NCBI GenBank assembly: GCA_947088345.1
Contig: CAMUGE010000020.1
Coordinates: forward strand, 1-52,333
Direction: 5' to 3'
From: an uncultured Roseburia sp.
GTDB lineage: Bacteria > Bacillota > Clostridia > Lachnospirales > Lachnospiraceae
Length of the DNA stretch: 52,333 nt
The first letter of the stretch is position 1. Each line of letters starts with the position of its first letter. Position numbers and translations under genes: made by a program. The notes beneath the pieces were generated by a model. It was given only the letters and a program-made list of their open reading frames with translations, was not told where the DNA came from and did not search any database. This document shows, piece after piece, positions 43,625 to 52,254 of this stretch.

Positions 43625-44329
43625 CTATATGTTTTTTACTTCAAATTTGTATCCAATGCCCCAAACGGTTGTAATATTCCATGCTTCATGGTCTTTGATT
43701 TTTTCGCGGAGTCGTTTTACATGGACGTCAACGGTTCGCGTATCGCCAATATATTCATAACCCCAGATATGGTCCAGCAGCTGTTCCCTGGTAAAGACCT
43801 GATTCGGGGATGAAGCCAGAAAATATAACAACTCCAGTTCTTTCGGCGGCATTTCGATCGGCTGCCCCCGGTACAATACCGAATAATTGGACAGGTTTAT
43901 TGTGAGATCGGGATAGCGGACACATTTTAATTCTGCAGATGCTGCCGGCGCTTTTACCGGCTGATATCGTCTTAAGACTGCTTTCACACGTGCGACAAGT
44001 TCTTTGGAATCGAATGGCTTGATCATATAGTCGTCAGCCCCAAGCTCTAAACCGAGCACCTTGTCAAAAATCTCCCCTTTTGCAGAGAGCATTATTATAG
44101 GTACATTTGATTTTGCATGTACTTCCCGGCAAACCTGGTATCCGTCAATGCCTGGGAGCATCAAATCCAGCAAAATCAAATTTGGGCCATACTGGTCAAA
44201 TGCGCGTATGGCTTCTTCCCCGTCGTTGACAATTTTTGTGTCAAAGCACTCTTTGGTCAGGTACAAAGAGATCAGTTCCGCAATGTTATTGTCATCGTCC
44301 ACAATCAATATTTTTTGTTTTGCAGCCAT
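43625..44329 (-). CDS. OmpR-family response regulator
   Basis: A 234-residue regulator. The receiver domain has IVDDDNN, phospho-acceptor LILLDLMLPGIDG, MLSAK and MIKPF. The winged-helix part (MPPKELELLYFLASSPNQVFTREQLLDHIWGYEYIGDTRTVDVHVKRLR-type region) is typical of the PhoB/ResD group. AAAGGA precedes the ATG. It lies between mutS2 and the cognate kinase. Confidence 0.93.
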   Translation of the reverse strand: MAAKQKILIVDDDNNIAELISLYLTKECFDTKIVNDGEEAIRAFDQYGPNLILLDLMLPGIDGYQVCREVHAKSNVPIIMLSAKGEIFDKVLGLELGADDYMIKPFDSKELVARVKAVLRRYQPVKAPAASAELKCVRYPDLTINLSNYSVLYRGQPIEMPPKELELLYFLASSPNQVFTREQLLDHIWGYEYIGDTRTVDVHVKRLREKIKDHEAWNITTVWGIGYKFEVKNI

Positions 44330-44346
44330 AGTCTGTCCTTTCTTTA

Positions 44347-46731
44347 TTAATCGGTAAATTCCGCGATGGTAACGCCGGCATCACCCTCGCCATATTCGCC
44401 CAGATGGTAAGATTTGACATATTTTTGCCGCTTTAAATGTGCATGAACGGCATTTCTCAATGCGCCCGTCCCTTTGCCGTGCACAATACGCACCGACGTG
44501 AGGTGAGAGAGATAGGCGTCATCCAGATATTTATCCAAAAGCGGGAGCGCTTCGTCTACCAGTTTGCCAATCAGATTGATTTCGGCGGAGATATTTGCTG
44601 ATTTGCTCATCTGAATTTTACCGGCGCCTGATTGATTAAACTTCTTTTTGGAGGGGGTGCTTTCTTCCAGCAGGATCAGGTCGTTTATATTTACCAGCGA
44701 ATTAAGGATTCCCATTTGCACAAAGAGGTCCCCTTTTGCATTCGGAAGTGTGTGAACCGTGCCTTTTAAATTCATGCTGATGACTTTTACACTATCGCCG
44801 ATTCGTAAATTTTTCGGTATCTTATGGCTGGCGCTTTCCGTTTTTTTTCTGTCGCTCATTCCGGTTTGGGCCTGGTTCATTTTATCGCGCAGTCTGGCTC
44901 GTTCTTTTTCCATCTCGCTGACAGGCGCGCTGCCCTGTCCGTATTTGTGAAAATTGCGTATTGTTGTATCTGCGACTTCTTTTGCCTCCCGGATAATGCG
45001 GTAAGCCTCCTCGTTTGCCTCGCGCAGAATTTTATCGCGGTTTGCGTCGATGCGCTCCTGTTTTTGTTCCAGCCGATTTTTTAAGGACTGGATTTCATCC
45101 TTCTTTTGCTGTATTTCAAGTTGTTCCCGTTCGATGGTGATACGGCTTTTTTCCAGGTCTGCCAGCAGGTCTTCGAAACTTTTTTCACTTTTGCCGATTC
45201 GCCTGCGCGCATCCTCGATGATGGCTTTCGAGAGGCCGAGTTTTTCGGAAATGGCAAAGGCGTTGCTCTTTCCCGGTATGCCGATGAGCAGACGATAGGT
45301 GGGGCTTAATGTCTCCACATCAAACTCGCAGCATGCGTTTTCGACCTGTAAAGAGGAGAGTGCAAATACTTTCAGTTCACTGTAATGCGTCGTCGCCATG
45401 GCCACAGATCCTTTTTTCTGCAGCGTTGTCAGAATGGAGATCGCAAGCGCAGCGCCCTCTGCAGGGTCTGTACCGGCGCACAATTCGTCAAACAGCACGA
45501 GCGAGCGGTCATCCGCCTTTTTCAAAATGCGGATGATGTTGCTCATATGGGAGGAAAATGTACTCAGCGATTGTTCGATGCTTTGTTCATCCCCGATATC
45601 TGCAAATACATTTTGAAAGATTGCAAGCTCAGAGCGGTCGAGCGCGGGAATATGAAGTCCGGCCTGACCCATCAGCGTCAGCAGGCCAACCGTCTTTAAG
45701 GAGACTGTCTTGCCGCCGGTATTAGGCCCGGTTACAATCAAAAGCTTAAATTCTTCGCCAAGGCGGACATCAATCGGAACGACTTTCTTTTTGTCTAACA
45801 GCGGGTGGCGTCCTTTTCTGATATGAATCCGTCCGTCTGTGTTAAAAAGAGGGGCTGCGCCGCTGTATGTTTTGGCAAATGTGGCTTTTGCAAAGATAAA
45901 GTCAAGTTCAGTCAGAATATGGTAATCAGCAGACAATGCGTCAGCATAATCTGCCGTCCGGCTGCTTAAGTCGGCAAGGATTACTTCGATTTCTTCCTGC
46001 TCTTTTAAGAGCAGTTCTTTCAGCTCGTTATTGAGATTGACTACGGCCATAGGCTCGATAAACAGCGTGGAACCGGAAGAAGACTGGTCGTGTATCATAC
46101 CGGGCACCTGGGCTTTTGCTTCTGCTTTGACCGGCAGGCAGAAGCGTCCGTTTCGCATTGTGATCACGGTATCCTGCAGATAGGAGCGTGTTGTTGTACT
46201 GTTAATCATTGCGTTCATCTGTGCACGGATTTTGTCATTCATGCCGCCCATGGAACGTCGGATCGAACGCAGGCGGCTGCTTGCGTCGTCTGCGATCTCA
46301 TCCTCGGAGATTATGCAGCGGCGAATTTCGTCGTGCAGTGGGGTAAGAGGCTCTATTTGTGCGAAATAGGAGCTCAACGAGTCGTTTGTTTCCTCTCCCA
46401 TGCGTTCGGAGCGGGAAAAAGTTTTTGCGCGTTTTGCCATCTCAAGCAGCGAGCAGATGCGCAGCAGTTCCGTCGTACCGAGCGTGCCGCCGATTTCTAA
46501 GCGCTTGAGAGAATCTGTGACAGTATGGACGCCGGAAAATGTCAGACCGCCGTATTTTAAAATACGTGAAAGCGCGTCCGCGGTCTGCTGCTGGTACAAT
46601 TCGATTTTTGCCCGGTCTGTCAGCGGGCGTATATGCAGACAGCGCCGTTTCGCCTGTTCGCTTGCGGCATATTCGGCAAGCTGTTCCGTAATTTTATCAA
46701 ATTCAAGTGTTTTTAGTGCCTTTTCATTCAT
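44347..46731 (-). CDS. mutS2: Endonuclease/ribosome-rescue factor MutS2
   Basis: A 794-residue MutS-family protein without the mismatch-recognition domain. Clamp/core helices are followed by the ATPase: Walker A TGPNTGGKTVSLKT, LSTFSSHMSNI, Walker B SLVLFDELCAGTDP, and ATTHYSELK. A long charged coiled coil (~510-630) follows, then a C-terminal Smr nuclease domain with IVHGKGTGALRNAV. MutS2 has been implicated in suppressing recombination and, more recently, in handling collided ribosomes. Length matches the Bacillus protein. AGGAAAAATT precedes the ATG. First gene of the leftward run with the two-component system and the exonuclease. Confidence 0.96.
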   Translation of the reverse strand: MNEKALKTLEFDKITEQLAEYAASEQAKRRCLHIRPLTDRAKIELYQQQTADALSRILKYGGLTFSGVHTVTDSLKRLEIGGTLGTTELLRICSLLEMAKRAKTFSRSERMGEETNDSLSSYFAQIEPLTPLHDEIRRCIISEDEIADDASSRLRSIRRSMGGMNDKIRAQMNAMINSTTTRSYLQDTVITMRNGRFCLPVKAEAKAQVPGMIHDQSSSGSTLFIEPMAVVNLNNELKELLLKEQEEIEVILADLSSRTADYADALSADYHILTELDFIFAKATFAKTYSGAAPLFNTDGRIHIRKGRHPLLDKKKVVPIDVRLGEEFKLLIVTGPNTGGKTVSLKTVGLLTLMGQAGLHIPALDRSELAIFQNVFADIGDEQSIEQSLSTFSSHMSNIIRILKKADDRSLVLFDELCAGTDPAEGAALAISILTTLQKKGSVAMATTHYSELKVFALSSLQVENACCEFDVETLSPTYRLLIGIPGKSNAFAISEKLGLSKAIIEDARRRIGKSEKSFEDLLADLEKSRITIEREQLEIQQKKDEIQSLKNRLEQKQERIDANRDKILREANEEAYRIIREAKEVADTTIRNFHKYGQGSAPVSEMEKERARLRDKMNQAQTGMSDRKKTESASHKIPKNLRIGDSVKVISMNLKGTVHTLPNAKGDLFVQMGILNSLVNINDLILLEESTPSKKKFNQSGAGKIQMSKSANISAEINLIGKLVDEALPLLDKYLDDAYLSHLTSVRIVHGKGTGALRNAVHAHLKRQKYVKSYHLGEYGEGDAGVTIAEFTD

Positions 46732-46823
46732 AATTTTTCCTATGCCTTTCCTGATTTGCGCAGACTTTGTTATAGTATATCCTATTTTAATTGTGTTTTA
46801 AAGCTATTTTTAACAAGAAACTA

Positions 46824-46852
46824 TTGCAAGCCTAATTATTTCAATTTATAAT
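46824..46852 (+). promoter_or_regulatory. Promoter of the HtrA-like gene
   Basis: TTGCAA (46824-46829), 17 nt, TATAAT (46847-46852): a near-consensus promoter that leaves a ~125-nt leader. Confidence 0.75.
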
Positions 46853-46886
46853 AGGACTTATATGTGGGAAATAAGTTCTACCCCGG

Positions 46887-46957
46887 TCCGGCGTCTGCGG
46901 TCAAACTGCAGTGCGCCGGAGCGCCTTAAAATTTGTATGTATGGTAGCGATACCATA
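46887..46957 (+). promoter_or_regulatory. Two-hairpin leader of the HtrA-like gene
   Basis: TCCGGCG...CGCCGGA (46887-46893 with 46914-46920), extended inward by CTGC/GCAG, makes a strong hairpin. TATGGTA-GCGA-TACCATA (46940-46957) is a perfect 7-bp stem with a GNRA-type tetraloop, ending just before the ribosome binding site GAGGG. Confidence 0.55.
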
Positions 46958-46981
46958 AAATATAGATAAAGAGGGAAAACT

Positions 46982-48346
46982 ATGCAGGAGAAAGGGAACG
47001 GCAATGAGCAATATTCCTTTATCAACGAAAAGCGGAAAGAAAAGCCGGTCAATAAAAAAAGGCTTGTTTTGTATGCGGGTTTTACTGTGGCCATGGCGGT
47101 TTTGTTCGGCTTGGTCGCAAGTCTCGTATTTGCTTATTTCCGGCCAAAATTTGAAGAAATGCTGTATCCGGAAAAACAGGAATTAATTAAAATCCCCAAA
47201 GATTATCTGGATACCGCACAGACAGAGCGGCAGGAGAGCGCACCGGAGGATACGCAGGAGTCCCTGGGCGGGGATGATCTGTTTCCGACGGAGACGAACC
47301 TGCCGGAAACAGATCATCAACCGGATGAAACTGCGCAGGGGGGTGAAAACAGCGTTGAAACTGTGGTAAAGGAGTTGACGATTCAGGATTACCAGAAGAT
47401 CCAGAATCAGCTCTATGATATCGGGCGGGAGGCCAATCGTTTTGTGGTCACTGTTACTGGTATCAAGAGTGATACGGACTGGTTTCAAAACGATTATGAG
47501 AGAAAAGACCAGATTTCCGGCGCTGTGATTGCAGATAACGGAACGGAGCTTCTGATTTTGACGGAGCGCAAAATGATTGCGGATGCGCAGGAAATTTACG
47601 TCACATTTTCCACCGGCTTTCAGGCCGCGGCCTCTATGAAAAAATATGATGCCAACACAGGTGTCTGCATCCTGTCGGTGCAGATTTCGGAGCTTGACGA
47701 GACGACGAGAGAGTCTACCTGCGCTGCGGTGCTCGGCAATTCCCTGATCACAAAACAGGGGGAGATTGTGATTGCCGTGGGCAGTCCGCTTGGGACAAAC
47801 TATTCGATTCTGACCGGAAACATTACATCGACGACAAACAGTATTTCTACCGTTGATTCAAAATACGGATTGTTTACGACAAATATTGTCGGCAACAGCA
47901 GCGGCAGCGGCGTTTTGTTAAATGTCAGCGGGGAGATCATCGGGCTTGTGATGCAGCAGTACAACAACAGGGATGAGGGAACGCTGACGGCTGTTTCGAT
48001 TTCCGAGCTGAAAGCGCTGATTGAAATGCTCTCCAACAATATGGATATGCCATATCTTGGCGTGGAACTCACGACTGTCACCGATGCGATTGCTGCAGAA
48101 TATGATATCCCCAAAGGAGCATACGTTAAGGACGTCCGAATGGATTCGCCGGCAATGGCCGCAGGGATTCAAAACGGGGACGTGATTGCAGAGATCGACG
48201 GGGACGCTATTTTTACCGTGGACGGATACCGGAACAAACTTTTGGCAATGGTTCCGGGGGAGACGGTTCAGATTATTGTAAAACGCCAGGGGGCTGACGG
48301 GTATGCAAATATTTCCTGTCATGTGGAAGTTGGTGTGATGCATTAA
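46982..48346 (+). CDS. HtrA-like membrane protein with PDZ domain and degenerate protease domain
   Basis: A 454-residue single-pass protein: cytoplasmic N-terminus, membrane helix near 26-47, acidic low-complexity stretch (~75-120), trypsin-like domain (~125-345) and a PDZ domain (~350-450, LGVELTTVTDAIAAEY, PAMAAGIQNGDVIAEIDG). The catalytic triad appears lost. The His-bearing loop reads LLILTERKMI instead of a TNxHV motif; the Asp-bearing strand reads TGVCILSV instead of DLAVLK; the serine loop reads GNSSGSGVLLN instead of GNSGGPL. It therefore probably acts as a binding or chaperone-like scaffold outside the cell. GAGGG precedes the ATG. It heads a rightward run with the YhaM-like and RlmD genes. 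Confidence 0.83.
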   Translation: MQEKGNGNEQYSFINEKRKEKPVNKKRLVLYAGFTVAMAVLFGLVASLVFAYFRPKFEEMLYPEKQELIKIPKDYLDTAQTERQESAPEDTQESLGGDDLFPTETNLPETDHQPDETAQGGENSVETVVKELTIQDYQKIQNQLYDIGREANRFVVTVTGIKSDTDWFQNDYERKDQISGAVIADNGTELLILTERKMIADAQEIYVTFSTGFQAAASMKKYDANTGVCILSVQISELDETTRESTCAAVLGNSLITKQGEIVIAVGSPLGTNYSILTGNITSTTNSISTVDSKYGLFTTNIVGNSSGSGVLLNVSGEIIGLVMQQYNNRDEGTLTAVSISELKALIEMLSNNMDMPYLGVELTTVTDAIAAEYDIPKGAYVKDVRMDSPAMAAGIQNGDVIAEIDGDAIFTVDGYRNKLLAMVPGETVQIIVKRQGADGYANISCHVEVGVMH

Positions 48347-48459
48347 TCGCAGGAATGGAAAGAGACTTTTTCTTTGCGAAAGAGGAAAAATTATTAAAGC
48401 GCCGCTGTCAGTACATATGTTTTATGAGCCTGCAGCGGCAGCGGAATGTGAGGAATAAA

Positions 48460-49410
48460 ATGAAGTATATTGAAAGTCTGCACGAAGGCGAAAGAATCAC
48501 CGAAATTTACATTTGCAAGCAGAAAGTGTCTGCACTGACAAAGGCGGGAAAGCCGTATGAATCTTTGATTTTGCAGGACAAAACAGGAATGTTGGATGCA
48601 AAGATCTGGGAGCCGGGTTCAAGCGGAATTGACGATTTTGACTCGCTCGACTACATTGCGGTCACGGGGGATGTCACCTGCTTTCAGGGAAATCTGCAGT
48701 TAAATGTCAAGCGTGTGCGAAAAGCGCTGGAGAACGAGTACGAGCCGAAAGACTATCTGCCGGTCAGCAAGAAAGACATAGACGAAATGTATGACGAACT
48801 GATCCATTTGATTCAGTCAGTCGCACAGCCTTATTTAAAGAGGCTGCTGGAGTCCTTTTTTGTGGAGGACAGATCGTTTATCGAGCGTTTCCGGTTTCAC
48901 TCGGCGGCCAAGACGGTTCATCACGGATTTGTGGGAGGATTGCTTGAACATACGCTCGGCGTTGCAAAATGTTGTGATTTTTTTGCGGGTGCATATCCAA
49001 TTTTAAATCGGGATTTAATTATTTGTGCCGCGCTTTTTCATGATATCGGCAAGATGGATGAGATTTCGCCGTTTCCGGAAAATGATTATACGGATGCGGG
49101 GCAGCTGCTTGGCCATATTATGATCGGCGCAGAAACGATTACAGAGAGGATTCGCGGGATCGAAGGTTTTCCGGCACGGCTTGAGCGTGAACTGATTCAC
49201 TGTATTCTGGCTCACCACGGCGAACTGGAATTTGGTTCGCCAAAGAAACCGGCGCTGCCGGAGGCGCTCGCGCTTAGTTTTGCCGATAATCTGGATGCAA
49301 AGATGGAGACAATCCGGGAGATTTTTGAGAATGTGCCGGAAAACAATTTGAAATGGCAGGGATACAATCGTTTACTTGAGAGCAATATCCGCCGTTCGGG
49401 CAGGGACTGA
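48460..49410 (+). CDS. YhaM-like 3'-5' exoribonuclease (OB fold plus HD domain)
   Basis: A 316-residue nuclease. An N-terminal OB-fold (TKAGKPYESLILQDKTGMLDAKIWEP) binds nucleic acid. The HD phosphohydrolase domain has HHGFVGGLLEHTLGVAK, ALFHDIGKMDE and LAHHGELEFGSPKKPALPEA, matching YhaM of Bacillus and its relatives, a Mn2+-dependent RNase/DNase. The frame is open from 48355 but GTGAGGAATAAA precedes the ATG at 48460, where homology begins. It ends one base before the start of rlmD. Confidence 0.92.
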   Translation: MKYIESLHEGERITEIYICKQKVSALTKAGKPYESLILQDKTGMLDAKIWEPGSSGIDDFDSLDYIAVTGDVTCFQGNLQLNVKRVRKALENEYEPKDYLPVSKKDIDEMYDELIHLIQSVAQPYLKRLLESFFVEDRSFIERFRFHSAAKTVHHGFVGGLLEHTLGVAKCCDFFAGAYPILNRDLIICAALFHDIGKMDEISPFPENDYTDAGQLLGHIMIGAETITERIRGIEGFPARLERELIHCILAHHGELEFGSPKKPALPEALALSFADNLDAKMETIREIFENVPENNLKWQGYNRLLESNIRRSGRD

Positions 49411-49411
49411 T

Positions 49412-51193
49412 ATGCAGAAAAATGATATTATTACATTGACAATTGAAGATATGGGGATAAACGGAGAGGGCATTGGAAGATATAACGGCATGACTTTTTT
49501 TGTAAAGGATGCGGTGGTCGGAGATGTCCTCTCCGCGCGCATTCTGAAAATAAAAAAGACGTATGGCTATGCAGGGATTATATCTGTGCTGACGCCGTCA
49601 GCAGACCGGGAAAAGCCGCAGTGCGCATTGTACCGAAAATGCGGCGGCTGTCAGATTCAGCCGCTCAGATATGAAAAACAGCTTGATCTGAAACAGAAAA
49701 AAATCTTTGACAGTCTGGTTCGTATCGGGGGTTTTGACAGAGAAGAAATTGCAGGTATTTTTGCGCCGATGGTTGGAATGGACGTACCGTATCGTTACCG
49801 CAATAAAGCACAATTTCCGGTTGGGACGGACAAAAACGGAGATCCGGTTGTCGGATTTTACGCCGCGCATTCGCACAATATTATTCCCGTTTCTGACTGT
49901 TTGCTTGGCGTTGCAGATAACAGGGGTATCGTGGAAGCCGTATTGGCATATATGAAAGAATGCCATGTGCCGGCTTACAATGAGACGACGCGAAGCGGTC
50001 TGATCCGCCATATTTTAATTCGGTATGGATTTTCCACAAAAGAGATTATGGTCTGCCTGATTATAAACGGAACAAAGCTGCCGTTTTCGGACAGTCTGGT
50101 CAGCCGTCTGGCGTTGATTGAGGGGATGAAAAGCATTTCTGTCAATCAAAACAGGGAGAACACAAATGTAATTCTTGGCGACAGAACAGATGTGATCTGG
50201 GGCCAGGCTTATATTACAGACAGGATCCGTCTGTGGAAATGCGGCTCCCGGATTGTTTCGGATTCTTCGGACGAATTTTCGCTGACAGATCAGGCGGTTT
50301 CCTACCATATTTCGCCGCAGTCTTTTTATCAGGTCAATCCCGTCCAGACGGAAAAGCTTTACAGTATTGCGCTTGATTTTGCGGGTCTTACCGGATCAGA
50401 GACAGTCTGGGATCTATACTGCGGGATCGGCACGATCTCGCTGTTTTTGGCCGGACATGCAAGAGAGGTTTACGGTGTGGAAATCGTACCGCAGGCTGTT
50501 GCGGACGCAAGGGAGAATGCCCGGCGAAACGGTATTTCTAACGCCTCTTTTTTTTGCGGAAAAGCTGAGGATATTCTGCCGGCATTTTACGATAGAGTCG
50601 TGCAGTCTTCCGTTCACGGAGAACATGAGGACGCTATGCTGCATCCGGATGTGATTGTCGTAGATCCCCCCAGAAAAGGATGCGACGCGAAATGTCTGGA
50701 TACAATTCTGAAAATGCAGCCGCAGAGAATCGTTTATGTCAGCTGTGACCCGGCCACACTGGCAAGGGATCTGAAAGTGTTGTGTGGCGGCGGGTATCGA
50801 CTGGTAAAAGGACGGGGAGTGGATCAGTTTTGCCATACGGTGCATGTGGAGACGGTTGTAATGCTTTCCCACAAAAAACCTGATAGCATAATCAACGTAA
50901 AAGTCGAGTTTGGCGAGGGTGAGGGCAAAGTGCCGCTTGATAATATTGCCAAGAGAGCCGCAGCATACAAGCCGAAAGAGCGAGTTACATATAAGATGAT
51001 TAAGGAGTACATAGAAGCGAAGTATGGCTTCAAAGTACATACCGCATATATCGCAGAGGTAAAACGGGATTTAGGTTTGCCGATGTATGATGCGCCTAAT
51101 GCGGTAGAGGAATTGAAACAGCCGAGGAAACATCCGACGGCGGAGAAAGTGGAAGCGATAAAGGATGCTTTGAAACACTTTGAGGTAATCTGA
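49412..51193 (+). CDS. rlmD: 23S rRNA (uracil-C5)-methyltransferase RlmD with C-terminal extension
   Basis: A 593-residue methyltransferase. An N-terminal TRAM domain (DMGINGEGIGRYNGMTFFVK) is followed by the iron-sulfur Cys motif CALYRKCGGCQIQP, the SAM site WDLYCGIGTISLFLAG, DPPRKGCD and the catalytic SCDPATLARDL. The usual C-terminus, HVETVVMLSHK, falls near residue 488, yet the frame continues for ~104 residues rich in Lys/Glu (YKPKERVTYKMIKEY, KRDLGLPMYDAPNAVEEL). RlmD/RumA proteins are normally ~450-480 residues. Insertion of integrative elements at this conserved 3' site is known in Firmicutes, and the extension is probably supplied by such an element. The ATG at 49412 follows the YhaM stop directly; the open frame from 49376 is not used. 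Confidence 0.92.
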   Translation: MQKNDIITLTIEDMGINGEGIGRYNGMTFFVKDAVVGDVLSARILKIKKTYGYAGIISVLTPSADREKPQCALYRKCGGCQIQPLRYEKQLDLKQKKIFDSLVRIGGFDREEIAGIFAPMVGMDVPYRYRNKAQFPVGTDKNGDPVVGFYAAHSHNIIPVSDCLLGVADNRGIVEAVLAYMKECHVPAYNETTRSGLIRHILIRYGFSTKEIMVCLIINGTKLPFSDSLVSRLALIEGMKSISVNQNRENTNVILGDRTDVIWGQAYITDRIRLWKCGSRIVSDSSDEFSLTDQAVSYHISPQSFYQVNPVQTEKLYSIALDFAGLTGSETVWDLYCGIGTISLFLAGHAREVYGVEIVPQAVADARENARRNGISNASFFCGKAEDILPAFYDRVVQSSVHGEHEDAMLHPDVIVVDPPRKGCDAKCLDTILKMQPQRIVYVSCDPATLARDLKVLCGGGYRLVKGRGVDQFCHTVHVETVVMLSHKKPDSIINVKVEFGEGEGKVPLDNIAKRAAAYKPKERVTYKMIKEYIEAKYGFKVHTAYIAEVKRDLGLPMYDAPNAVEELKQPRKHPTAEKVEAIKDALKHFEVI

Positions 51194-51197
51194 TGAA

Positions 51198-51230
51198 AGG
51201 GCTACTTGTTTAAAATAAGCAAGTAGCCCT
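51198..51230 (+). terminator. Hairpin after rlmD
   Basis: AGGGCTACTTG (51198-51208) pairs perfectly with CAAGTAGCCCT (51220-51230). It begins five bases past the stop. A T-run is lacking downstream, so termination efficiency is uncertain. Confidence 0.65.
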
Positions 51231-51280
51231 ATAAGAATATATTAAAAAGATATGATGAACAGATGAGGTAGAGGTTTCAT

Positions 51281-52165
51281 ATGGGGAAAAAATTATATAG
51301 ATACAGGACATTTAATTCGGAAATGATAAATGATTACAGCTATATACATAATGGTGTCATTAACATTGAAAAATGGAAATTTGAAGCTTTTGAAGGATTG
51401 GTATTTCCATCTTCACCGCTTTATTTTAATGACCCATATGATTGTGAATTTTGTTTTCAGCCAGAGGTCTTAGACTGTACAATTGAAAGAACAACATATA
51501 TACAGCTTTTGGAAAGAAAATTTTCACTAAAACAGGATGAAAAGAACAGACTTCTTTATTCTGATAATATTGAAAGAGCATTAGATATTGTTTTGCAGGC
51601 ACATGGAGAGAGATTATCTGCTTCGTGGAAAGATATTATATTAGAAGCCTTAAGTAATGGAATGGAGGAGATAAGGGATGCAGTAAGAGTGGTCTGTTTA
51701 TCGGAAGTATTTGATTCTATGCTTATGTGGAGCCATTACGCACAAAATCATACAGGATATTGTTTAGAATATGATTTTAGCGAAGCAGATATGTTTTATA
51801 AACATCTTTATCCAGTGGTATATACAAAAGATAGATATGCAGTTTCAAAAGATGAGATGTCAAACGGAAATACAGAATGGATTTATAGGTCAACTTGTCG
51901 AAAAGCAGATGTATGGTCGTATGAAAAGGAATGGAGAATTGTGACGGCAAATTATGATAAAATTATGGCACAAAAACAGCAATATACTGATAGGAAATAC
52001 GTATTGGATTTAAGAAATAATGTTAAAGCGTTTTATTTGGGGGCAAAAAGTTCAGAAGAATTTAGAGAAGAAATTATAAGATTTGGGAAAACGAAAAGGA
52101 TTCCAGTTTATCAGATGGTATTATCTCATAATAGTTATGAATTGAAAGCTGAGAAAATTGTATAA
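51281..52165 (+). CDS. DUF2971 domain protein
   Basis: A 294-residue soluble protein. KLYRYRTFNSE near the start, PLYFNDPYDCEF (~50), CLSEVFDSMLMWSHYAQNHTGYCLEYDF (~150) and YPVVYT are the hallmarks of DUF2971. The domain has no settled function but is often found on mobile elements and next to phage-defence genes. GAGGTTTCAT precedes the ATG. Base composition is clearly more AT-rich than in the genes before 51 kb, supporting transfer with the putative element. Confidence 0.82.
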   Translation: MGKKLYRYRTFNSEMINDYSYIHNGVINIEKWKFEAFEGLVFPSSPLYFNDPYDCEFCFQPEVLDCTIERTTYIQLLERKFSLKQDEKNRLLYSDNIERALDIVLQAHGERLSASWKDIILEALSNGMEEIRDAVRVVCLSEVFDSMLMWSHYAQNHTGYCLEYDFSEADMFYKHLYPVVYTKDRYAVSKDEMSNGNTEWIYRSTCRKADVWSYEKEWRIVTANYDKIMAQKQQYTDRKYVLDLRNNVKAFYLGAKSSEEFREEIIRFGKTKRIPVYQMVLSHNSYELKAEKIV

Positions 52166-52198
52166 TGTTTGGAAAGTGATTGTATGTATTTTGCACCT

Positions 52199-52228
52199 TT
52201 GAGCATTATCGTCATTTTCTTGTATAAT
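52199..52228 (+). promoter_or_regulatory. Promoter of the last gene
   Basis: TTGAGC (52199-52204), 18 nt, TATAAT (52223-52228), 26 nt before the ATG at 52255. Confidence 0.6.
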
Positions 52229-52254
52229 GAAGCCAAGAAAGGACGGTGAGTTTT

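Noticed and set aside
46858-47094. 78-codon leftward frame near the HtrA-like gene
   Set aside because: It overlaps the leader hairpins and the start of the rightward gene, and has no ribosome binding site.
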